Source: Methanomicrobiales archaeon
Lineage (GTDB): Archaea; Halobacteriota; Methanomicrobia; Methanomicrobiales; JACTUA01
DNA length: 5,299 nt
Direction: 5' to 3'
Assembly: GCA_028679035.1 (NCBI GenBank)
Contig: JAJRCL010000023.1
Span: forward strand, 1 to 5,299
This document shows, piece after piece, positions 1 to 5,058 of the stretch. How positions within the stretch are numbered: position 1 is the stretch's first letter; each line of letters opens with the position of its first letter. Under the pieces are notes generated by a model. That model was not told the DNA's origin, did not search any database, and saw only the letters and a list, made by a program, of their open reading frames with translations. The translations under genes and the position numbers were made by a program.

Positions 1-230
1 AGGTGCTGTGCATCGGTATTCACCGCAATCAGCTTTGCGCCATGCACGCCCTCTTCGGTCATACGGGATATGGTATTCGAACCACTCCCTCCGCATCCGA
101 TCACTGCAATTTCCGTCTGGAGCGACTTTAGCAATTCTTCAAGTTCCTTGTCGGTCTGAAGTGCCATCGCCTTTTCAGGCTTCGCCTGCTCTTCGGCTTT
201 TGCAAGTGCCTCTTCGATGATAGACTTCAT
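1..230 (-). CDS. ftsZ: Cell division protein FtsZ, archaeal FtsZ1-like (N-terminal part, runs off the left edge)
   Basis: Tubulin-like GTPase that polymerises into the division ring at midcell. Only the first 76 codons are present. Reading the minus strand from an ATG at 230, a charged, helical N-terminal extension (residues 1-39, rich in Glu and Lys) leads into the first beta strand of the GTPase fold. Next come the nucleotide-binding glycine loop IGCGGSGSNT (44-53) and the segment AVNTDAQ (69-75), both diagnostic of FtsZ. The roughly 40-residue extension ahead of the glycine loop is typical of archaeal FtsZ1 and longer than in most bacterial FtsZ. The tubulin signature loop (GGGTGTG type) lies outside the window. 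The start overlaps the dtdA stop as ATGA and is preceded by GAGGT four bases upstream, which supports this start. In many euryarchaea the next genes are secE and nusG/spt5; that cannot be checked here. Family assignment is firm; FtsZ1 versus FtsZ2 is inferred from the extension and motif wording. Confidence 0.93.
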   Translation of the reverse strand, partial: MKSIIEEALAKAEEQAKPEKAMALQTDKELEELLKSLQTEIAVIGCGGSGSNTISRMTEEGVHGAKLIAVNTDAQH

Positions 231-1525
231 AGGTACCTCGCCAGTCCCGGGATGTAGATCTCTCTCACACTGCCGGTATGAACCATCGCGGGAGAGATGA
301 TCCTTCCCTGTAATTCGATCGTCTGCCCGCCCGCAAGCCTCCCGAAGTGTTCTTGCGGAATCCCCAGGTCGCGCGCTTTCCGGGGATCAAACCGCATCCT
401 GCGGATAATCAGGCGATCACTCTCGACGGCAGTGTTTGCACAACCACTAATCAATTTTACACAGAAGGTTATTAAATGATTGATTAGGGCCTCCCGGTGC
501 TCCTCGAAGGTTACAAAAATCGGGAGCAGCCTGCCGTCGGAACCGGTGATGTGAGCGCAAGGCTGTGATCGGATAAATGTGACAATTTCCTTCCCGCCGA
601 TCCGTGTCGCCTCTTCCAACAGGTCGGAAGGGAAGTTTTCTACTACTACGGTTCCAGTCCCGGCGAGGTGGTGCGGATGGACATGCGATCCCGGTGCAAG
701 GGTTTCCGCCTGTTCCTTCATTTCCAGGAGGAGCGGGAAATCGAGATCTCCGAGTGAGAGAAGTTCGCTCTCGCCAATCTCCGGTATCCCAATTTCCTGC
801 AACAGGGCGTGCAGAATACCATATTCTCCCGCAGAGACTGCTTTCCGGTCGACATAAGCGGCGAGAGAGCGGGAACGGGCATGCATCATGCGGACAAGCA
901 CCGGATCCAATTTTCCGATCTCCCGGGTATGGGCGATATGGCCGAATGCTCCCCGGCTCTCAAGGGCGATCGTCGTTTCCCGTGCTGCATAGTGTGTTCC
1001 CCCGAAACCGATGAGGGGAACCGGGTTCTGCGGCCGAGCCTGGAGGACCGATGCTGCGACGGCTGCTCCTGCCTTCGGGTCGATCCATTCTTCCTGTGTG
1101 CTGCCGATTTCTACAAAAAACGATGGAACCGAAAGTTCTGTCGGACCGTGGTGGGTTACTTCATACGAAACACGGTACGGTGCCGGTGCACCCGCCGCAA
1201 GGTTCCGCAGTACCGCCTGCATCCAGCCTGGATCTGCCTCCGGAAGACTACGGGATCTGCCTCCAAAAACAGCTTCGTGAAAATTTCCGGTCACATGGAC
1301 CGTGAGCACGGGAGCTGGCTTCTCGCTCCGGTGCCGGGAGAGAAAGATGATCAGATCCGCCGGAAGGTTAAGGTTATCCTGGTCAATCAGGCGCCCTTCA
1401 ACCCCCTGCAGGCCCCATTCCACATCATCACGAGGCATGGCCGGCAGCAGAGCACGGATGTGATCCTGGATATTGACCCCCGCCTCGTCCTGCAGGGAAT
1501 ATACGAGTGCAATCCGCATTTTCAC
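227..1525 (-). CDS. dtdA: D-aminoacyl-tRNA deacylase DtdA (archaeal/GEK1 type), long form with C-terminal extension
   Basis: Cytosolic, metal-dependent proofreading hydrolase that removes D-amino acids from mischarged tRNA. The 432-residue product carries the DtdA core in the expected order: FLSRHRSEKP (61-70), a VHVTGNF stretch (76-82), THHGPT (124-129), EIGSTQEEW (139-147), GFGGTHYAAR (173-182) and FGHI (194-197). The conserved His residues in these motifs are the likely metal and substrate ligands. Archaeal DtdA proteins such as those of Pyrococcus are about 270 residues; this one has about 150 more, resembling the longer haloarchaeal and methanogen versions. The extension ends in a motif (379-415, FDPRKARDLGIP...FGRLAGG...) like one seen in RNase Z. 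The start is a GTG at 1525, placed five bases after a strong GGTGATC; an in-frame ATG at 1519 is the alternative. The gene overlaps ftsZ downstream by ATGA and is divergent from the MoeA operon. A long opposite-strand reading frame over this gene is a shadow. Confidence 0.93.
   Translation of the reverse strand: MKMRIALVYSLQDEAGVNIQDHIRALLPAMPRDDVEWGLQGVEGRLIDQDNLNLPADLIIFLSRHRSEKPAPVLTVHVTGNFHEAVFGGRSRSLPEADPGWMQAVLRNLAAGAPAPYRVSYEVTHHGPTELSVPSFFVEIGSTQEEWIDPKAGAAVAASVLQARPQNPVPLIGFGGTHYAARETTIALESRGAFGHIAHTREIGKLDPVLVRMMHARSRSLAAYVDRKAVSAGEYGILHALLQEIGIPEIGESELLSLGDLDFPLLLEMKEQAETLAPGSHVHPHHLAGTGTVVVENFPSDLLEEATRIGGKEIVTFIRSQPCAHITGSDGRLLPIFVTFEEHREALINHLITFCVKLISGCANTAVESDRLIIRRMRFDPRKARDLGIPQEHFGRLAGGQTIELQGRIISPAMVHTGSVREIYIPGLARYL
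235..239 (-). promoter_or_regulatory. Ribosome binding site of ftsZ
   Basis: GAGGT on the minus strand, four bases before the ATG at 230. It matches part of the archaeal GGAGGTGATC consensus. It lies inside the last codons of dtdA, so ftsZ can be translated either by coupling through the ATGA overlap or by its own initiation. Confidence 0.5.
447..487. repeat. 9-bp perfect inverted repeat in an AT-rich patch inside dtdA
   Basis: CTAATCAAT at 447-455 is matched exactly by its reverse complement ATTGATTAG at 479-487, with a 23-base spacer. The surrounding 440-487 stretch is clearly richer in A and T than the rest of the gene. It encodes residues 347-360 of DtdA. On the minus strand the spacer contains TTTAATAA, a TATA-like word, about 245 bases upstream of ftsZ. 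The repeat is directly visible; any function is inference. Confidence 0.6.
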
Positions 1526-1530
1526 TGGTG

Positions 1531-1537
1531 GATCACC
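1531..1537 (-). promoter_or_regulatory. Strong ribosome binding site of dtdA
   Basis: Minus-strand GGTGATC is a seven-base match to the archaeal anti-Shine-Dalgarno sequence. It sits five bases before the GTG at 1525 and eleven before the in-frame ATG at 1519. The spacing favours the GTG start, though the ATG cannot be excluded. Confidence 0.6.
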
Positions 1538-1591
1538 GTATCCTTCCGGTGCAATGTGCTATCTGCCGATATCCCTCTTTCTCCCGTGTTC

Positions 1592-1604
1592 AGCATATAG
1601 TGCT
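1592..1604. promoter_or_regulatory. Candidate shared divergent TATA element
   Basis: AGCATATAGTGCT is an inverted repeat (AGCA and TGCT) around a TATAG core, so it presents a TATA-like word to both strands. If TATA boxes act about 25 bases from the start of transcription, plus-strand RNA would begin near 1625, some 37 bases before the small gene. Minus-strand RNA would begin near 1570, some 45 bases before dtdA. Both leaders are plausible and would contain the respective ribosome binding sites. The intergenic region has no better TATA word that I can see, but the match to the archaeal TTTATATA consensus is only partial. Confidence 0.3.
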
Positions 1605-1645
1605 TATCACGCGATCCACGGTACGCAAACCCTAATTCTTCCAAA

Positions 1646-1650
1646 AGGTG
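1646..1650 (+). promoter_or_regulatory. Probable ribosome binding site of the 58-residue gene
   Basis: AGGTG, part of the GGAGGTGATC consensus, lies eleven bases before the ATG at 1662. The spacing is slightly long for archaea, but no closer match exists. Confidence 0.35.
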
Positions 1651-1661
1651 TACTTTGTTGT

Positions 1662-1838
1662 ATGGACGAAGAAGCGATTAAAAAAGCGCTCAAAGAGGCT
1701 GGTATCAGCGACAGCATCGCCTGTGAAGAGGCATACAAAATCTCAGAACGAACCGGCATTCCAAAGGCAGATATCGGCACGTACTGCACGAAGCACCGGA
1801 TCAAGATAAGGCATTGCCAGCTGGGCTGTTTTAAATGA
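1662..1838 (+). CDS. Small cysteine-containing HTH-like protein, first gene of the MoeA operon (function unknown)
   Basis: A 58-residue protein not assigned to a named family from sequence alone. It reads as two or three short helices: MDEEAIKKALKEAG (1-14), then ACEEAYKISERTG (20-32), then IPKADIGTYCTKHRIKI (33-49). The last two have the spacing of a helix-turn-helix, with a turn at TGIP. The tail HCQLGCFK (51-58) carries a CxxxC pair (C52, C56); C21 and C42 are further cysteines, so a metal or redox ligand set is possible. No signal peptide or membrane segment is seen, so the protein is probably cytosolic. ATG 1662 is chosen because an upstream extension of the frame has no ribosome binding site and looks non-coding. 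The stop overlaps the moeA start as ATGA, and the next two genes are both MoeA type, which points to a role in molybdenum or tungsten cofactor synthesis or its control. Coding status is supported by the overlap and composition; function is inference. Confidence 0.78.
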   Translation: MDEEAIKKALKEAGISDSIACEEAYKISERTGIPKADIGTYCTKHRIKIRHCQLGCFK

Positions 1839-3037
1839 GCCTTTTTCTTCAGATTGTTTCTGTGGAGACAGCACTGAAGAAGATCGGAGAGATCGTACAG
1901 CCGGTAGCTTCTGAGGTCGTCCCGCTTGCAGAGGCGTACGGGCGGGTGCTGGCAGAAGACACTGCCGCCAAGGAAGATATTCCGGGATTCCATCGTTCCA
2001 TTGTTGATGGATTTGCGGTTATTGCCTCTGATACGACAGGTGCTACCGAGGCGATCCCTGCCATGATCCGGAAACTGGGAAGAGTCGAGATGGGTGAGCT
2101 GCCGAAACAAACGGTCATTTCGGGTACCTGCATCGTCATCCCCACCGGTGCCGTGCTCCCGGAAGGCGCCGATGCGGCCGTAATGGCAGAGTATACCGAA
2201 GAGAGCGGGGACCTTGTCCTCATCCACCGGCCGGTCGCACCGGGTGAGAACGTCCTGCGGCGTGGGGAGGATTTTACAGCGGGGCAGACGGTGATGCAGA
2301 AAGGACGGCGCCTTTCTCCCCAGGATCTTGGCGTCCTTGCTGCGCTGGGTATGTCCGGCGTGCGTGTCTCACGCAGGCCGGTGATCGGTGTAATATCGAC
2401 GGGAAATGAAGTTATTCCCGTCGGGGCCTCGCTGATGCCGGGCAGAGTACGGGATGTGAATACCTATCTCTGCACCGGATTCCTGCAGCGCCAGGGCTGC
2501 ATTCCGCGTTCGTACGGTATCGTCCGGGACGACCCGGAAATTTTTGCCCGTACACTCGCGGATGCTGCTACCGAATGTGACGCAGTGTTCATCTCGGGGG
2601 GCAGTTCAAAAGACGTGCGGGACATGGTCAGCAGCGTTATCGCAAACCAGGGAGAGGTACTTATCCACGGGATCGGTATCCAGCCCGGCAAACCGACGAT
2701 CATTGGCAAAGTCTCGGGGAAAGCGGTGATCGGCCTCCCCGGCCACCCGGCGTCTGCTTTTATCGTCCTCACCACCATCTCCATTGCACTGGTCAATGCA
2801 TTGACCGGGGGGACAGTCCAGGAGTGCAGGACCACAGTACGACTCGGGCAGAATATTCCCTCACCCCGCGGAAGAGTCGACTATGTCCGGGTACGGGTTT
2901 CGGGGGGAGTTGCGACTCCCCTGTTCGGGAAATCCGGCTTATTGAATACGCTTATTGAGAGCTCCGGGGTCATCCGCATCGGTGCAGAGTGTGAAGGCCT
3001 CGAAGCCGGAGAGATGGTGGACGTGATCCGGTGGTAA
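1835..3037 (+). CDS. moeA: Molybdopterin molybdenumtransferase MoeA (stand-alone paralogue)
   Basis: Cytosolic enzyme that inserts molybdate or tungstate into adenylylated molybdopterin, the last common step of cofactor synthesis. The 400 residues match the normal MoeA length of about 400. Visible motifs: SIVDGFAV (55-62), IPTGAVLPEGADAAVM (102-117), RRGEDF (142-147), STGNEVIP (188-195), SGGSSKDVRD (254-263), IQPGKPTIIG (282-291) and LPGHPASA (301-308). They span the MoeA N-terminal region (about 10-175), the MoCF molybdopterin-binding domain (about 180-325) and the C-terminal beta domain (about 330-400). Two positions depart from the usual wording: SIVDG instead of SAMDG, and Asp260 where a glycine is common. 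The start overlaps the previous stop by ATGA and has no clear Shine-Dalgarno sequence (the bases before it are GGGCTGTTTTAA), so translation probably depends on reinitiation after the small gene. The end overlaps the second moeA by 7 nt. Enzyme family is firm; molybdenum versus tungsten preference is unknown. Confidence 0.95.
   Translation: MSLFLQIVSVETALKKIGEIVQPVASEVVPLAEAYGRVLAEDTAAKEDIPGFHRSIVDGFAVIASDTTGATEAIPAMIRKLGRVEMGELPKQTVISGTCIVIPTGAVLPEGADAAVMAEYTEESGDLVLIHRPVAPGENVLRRGEDFTAGQTVMQKGRRLSPQDLGVLAALGMSGVRVSRRPVIGVISTGNEVIPVGASLMPGRVRDVNTYLCTGFLQRQGCIPRSYGIVRDDPEIFARTLADAATECDAVFISGGSSKDVRDMVSSVIANQGEVLIHGIGIQPGKPTIIGKVSGKAVIGLPGHPASAFIVLTTISIALVNALTGGTVQECRTTVRLGQNIPSPRGRVDYVRVRVSGGVATPLFGKSGLLNTLIESSGVIRIGAECEGLEAGEMVDVIRW
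3016..3020 (+). promoter_or_regulatory. Possible ribosome binding site of the second moeA
   Basis: GGTGG lies ten bases before the GTG at 3031, within the last codons of the first moeA. A GTGATC at 3023-3028 matches the consensus better but sits only two bases from the start, which is too close to be typical. Confidence 0.3.
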
Positions 3038-4887
3038 AACGCTACCTGTCCCTGGTAACGCTGCAGGACGCGATTGATCTTCTCATACGGGAGTTTGGGA
3101 CCATATCCCGCTCAGAACATATTCCATTGGAGAGATCTGCCGGGAGAACGACATCCAAGCCGATCTTCGCACGCTTCTCAACGCCGCCGATCGGCCTTGC
3201 CGCGATGGACGGAATCGCGGTCAGCAGTGCGGACACCCGGGGAGCGTCCGAACAGCATCCTGTTACGGTAGGGAAAGCGGTGCGGGTGAATACCGGAAAT
3301 GTGCTTCCGGCGGGAACAGATGCTGTCGTTATGATCGAAGAGGTCTGGGAGCGGGATGGTGCATATGTTATCCGTAAGCCGGTGAGCCCCTGGCAGCATG
3401 TACGCCCCGCCGGAGAAGACATCGCAGAGACCGAGATGGTGCTGTCTTCCCGGCACTGCATACGCCCGGCAGACATCGGTGCACTCGCATCATTCGGGAT
3501 AGGACACGTGGAAGTCCTTGCGCTCCGTACCGCTCTCGTACCGACAGGAAGCGAAGTAATTCCCCTTGGGACAGCACCGGCACCGGGACAGGTGGTGGAG
3601 AGCAACATGCACGCTGCTGCTGCCTGGCTTTCGGGAATGGGGTCAGCGGTTATGCATTATCCCATTGTCCCGGATGATTTTGGAAAAATCCAGGACGCGA
3701 TCCGCCGTGCGGTTGCAGAAAACGATTTGGTACTCATTTCTGCCGGCTCCTCCGCAGGCACCAGGGATTTTACTGCCGATGCGATTCGGGAACTCGGCGA
3801 GGTGCTTGTTCATGGGATTGCGATCAAACCGGGTAAACCCGCGATAATCGGGAGAATCGCGGGAAAGCCGATCATCGGGGTCCCCGGGTACCCTCTCTCG
3901 GCCCACACGGTCATCCGGGAGCTGGTGACGCCGTTCCTCGTACACCATGGGTTCCCTCCCCCGGATTATCATCGTGTTACAGCCCGGATCGCCAGTTCCC
4001 TTCCCTCAGAGATCGGGCTTGAGGAATTTGTTCTTCTTGCAGCCGGAAAAATCGGCGGGCGATGGATCGGAATCCCGCTCTCCCGGGGGGCAGGTGTACA
4101 GATGAGTGCGGTACGGGCCAACGGGTACCTGCGTATTCCTGCCGGAAGCGAAGGTCTATCTGCGGGAGAGGAGGTGCAGATCTGTCTTACGGTCCCTGAA
4201 CGTGTGGCGGAAGCCGGCATCCTCTGTACGGGCAGTCACGACCCATGCCTGGATCATATCGGTGATCTGCTGGCAATGCGGGGAATCGGGTTCCATTCCG
4301 CCCACACCGGGAGCATGGGAGGCCTGCTTGCCCTGAAAAGGGGTTTCTGCCATGTTGCTCCGATGCACCTGCTTGCGCCGGATGGCACCTACAACCTTCG
4401 CTACCTCGAAGAACATATGCCGGGAGAACATGTTGTGCTGACCTGTGTTGCCGAACGCGAGCAGGGCATTGTTGCACGAACCGGAATGACACTCGAAGAA
4501 CTCCCGAAGATACGATTCATCAACCGCCAGAAGGGGTCGGGGACACGCCTGCTTCTCGACCACCTTTTGCGCGAAAAGGGGATCGATCCCCGCTTGATTC
4601 CCGGGTACGAACGGGAGGTGACAACGCACCTCGCCGTTGCTCTCGCAGTAAAAAGCGGGGAAGCAGACGCAGGAGTCTGCGTCTATTCAGCGGCGAAAGC
4701 TCTCGGGCTCTCCTTCTCGCCGGTCGCAAAGGAACGGTACGAGATCGCCGTGCGTAAGGAGTATGCAACAGATCCCCGTATTACTGCCCTTTTCGAAACG
4801 ATCCGCGGAAAATCATTCCGGGAACGGTTAACTGCAATGGGCGGGTACGATATCACCGGTTCGGGAGAGCAACGGACTCTTCCCTGA
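3031..4887 (+). CDS. MoeA fused to a C-terminal PBP-like (LysR-substrate/ModA-like) domain
   Basis: A 618-residue two-part protein. Residues 1-390 form a full MoeA: AMDGIAV (58-64), NTGNVLP (87-93), PAGED (126-130), PTGSEVIP (171-178), SAGSSAGTRDFT (237-248), IKPGKPAIIG (265-274) and VPGYPLSA (284-291). Residues of about 395-612 form a periplasmic-binding-protein-like domain (the PBP_like/COG1910 type). It shows GSHD (401-404), TGSMGGLLALKRG (426-438), FINRQKGSGTR (496-506), GEADAGV (543-549) and GGYDITGSG (604-612). There is no signal peptide or lipobox, so the binding domain is cytosolic. The same domain elsewhere is fused to HTH regulators and resembles oxyanion-binding proteins, so it may bind molybdate, tungstate or a pterin intermediate; the ligand is unproven. 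The fusion is known in archaea and some anaerobes. The GTG start overlaps the previous moeA stop by 7 nt, giving a coupled pair of divergent paralogues. The active-site wording is closer to canonical MoeA than that of its neighbour. Confidence 0.94.
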   Translation: MVKRYLSLVTLQDAIDLLIREFGTISRSEHIPLERSAGRTTSKPIFARFSTPPIGLAAMDGIAVSSADTRGASEQHPVTVGKAVRVNTGNVLPAGTDAVVMIEEVWERDGAYVIRKPVSPWQHVRPAGEDIAETEMVLSSRHCIRPADIGALASFGIGHVEVLALRTALVPTGSEVIPLGTAPAPGQVVESNMHAAAAWLSGMGSAVMHYPIVPDDFGKIQDAIRRAVAENDLVLISAGSSAGTRDFTADAIRELGEVLVHGIAIKPGKPAIIGRIAGKPIIGVPGYPLSAHTVIRELVTPFLVHHGFPPPDYHRVTARIASSLPSEIGLEEFVLLAAGKIGGRWIGIPLSRGAGVQMSAVRANGYLRIPAGSEGLSAGEEVQICLTVPERVAEAGILCTGSHDPCLDHIGDLLAMRGIGFHSAHTGSMGGLLALKRGFCHVAPMHLLAPDGTYNLRYLEEHMPGEHVVLTCVAEREQGIVARTGMTLEELPKIRFINRQKGSGTRLLLDHLLREKGIDPRLIPGYEREVTTHLAVALAVKSGEADAGVCVYSAAKALGLSFSPVAKERYEIAVRKEYATDPRITALFETIRGKSFRERLTAMGGYDITGSGEQRTLP

Positions 4888-4894
4888 CGCACCA

Positions 4895-4907
4895 TTTTTA
4901 AGATTTT
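4895..4907 (+). terminator. Probable T-rich terminator of the MoeA operon
   Basis: Two T-runs, TTTTT at 4895-4899 and TTTT at 4904-4907, begin eight bases after the stop of the second moeA. Archaeal transcription commonly ends at such oligo-T stretches without a hairpin. A third T-run (4926-4929) lies in the loop of the inverted repeat that follows and may act as backup. Confidence 0.45.
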
Positions 4908-4911
4908 ATAC
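4903..4911 (+). promoter_or_regulatory. Weak candidate TATA box for the membrane protein gene
   Basis: ATTTTATAC resembles the archaeal TATA box and would place a transcription start near 4935, giving a leader of about 125 bases. The same bases double as the terminator T-run. A second candidate, AAAGATATTT at 4987-4996, would give a leader of about 40 bases. I cannot choose between them. Confidence 0.22.
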
Positions 4912-4936
4912 TGGTTGGTTAGGGCTTTTACCAGTA
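4909..4936. repeat. 7-bp perfect inverted repeat downstream of the MoeA operon
   Basis: TACTGGT (4909-4915) pairs exactly with ACCAGTA (4930-4936) around a 14-base loop. It directly follows the T-runs after the operon. It could be a 3'-end RNA stem or an operator for the downstream gene; the sequence does not decide. Confidence 0.45.
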
Positions 4937-4953
4937 CGGTTTACATCCTTCCG

Positions 4954-4969
4954 AGCTTGTCAGCAAGCT
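4954..4969. repeat. Short hairpin with four-base loop
   Basis: AGCTTG (4954-4959) and CAAGCT (4964-4969) pair perfectly around TCAG, with one possible G-U pair added outside. If the upstream TATA candidate is real, this stem would lie in the leader of the membrane protein gene. Confidence 0.4.
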
Positions 4970-5044
4970 TTGGGGCACACCCGGCCAAAGATATTTCATC
5001 CGGGAAAAACAGCATGGTTGCATAACCGGTTCAGGACAATGTAC

Positions 5045-5049
5045 GGAAG
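5045..5049 (+). promoter_or_regulatory. Weak ribosome binding site of the membrane protein gene
   Basis: GGAAG lies nine bases before the ATG at 5059. It is a partial match to the consensus, but it is the only purine-rich candidate at a workable distance. An ATG at 5051 reads only three codons before a stop, so 5059 is the right start. Confidence 0.35.
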
Positions 5050-5058
5050 AATGAAAGT

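Noticed and set aside
809..1600. Long plus-strand open frame (263 codons) opposite dtdA
   Set aside because: It is antisense to a gene with clear DtdA motifs, its product is rich in Arg, Cys and His without recognisable motifs, and it has no convincing start context.
1473..1661. Upstream extension of the 58-residue gene frame
   Set aside because: It would overlap the dtdA start and its ribosome binding site, and the predicted residues look non-coding. ATG 1662 has a ribosome binding site candidate and fits the homologous-looking part.
1607..2227. Minus-strand open frame (206 codons) opposite the small gene and the start of moeA
   Set aside because: It is a shadow of the coding strand, with a low-likelihood composition and overlap of two well-supported genes.
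4156..4629. Minus-strand open frames opposite the PBP-like domain
   Set aside because: They are shadow frames of a GC-rich gene. The plus strand carries the conserved GSMGGL and INRQKGSGTR motifs.
4888..5058. Possible molybdenum-cofactor riboswitch
   Set aside because: The region lies downstream of the moeA genes, not ahead of them, the known Moco RNA motif is bacterial, and I do not see its arrangement here.
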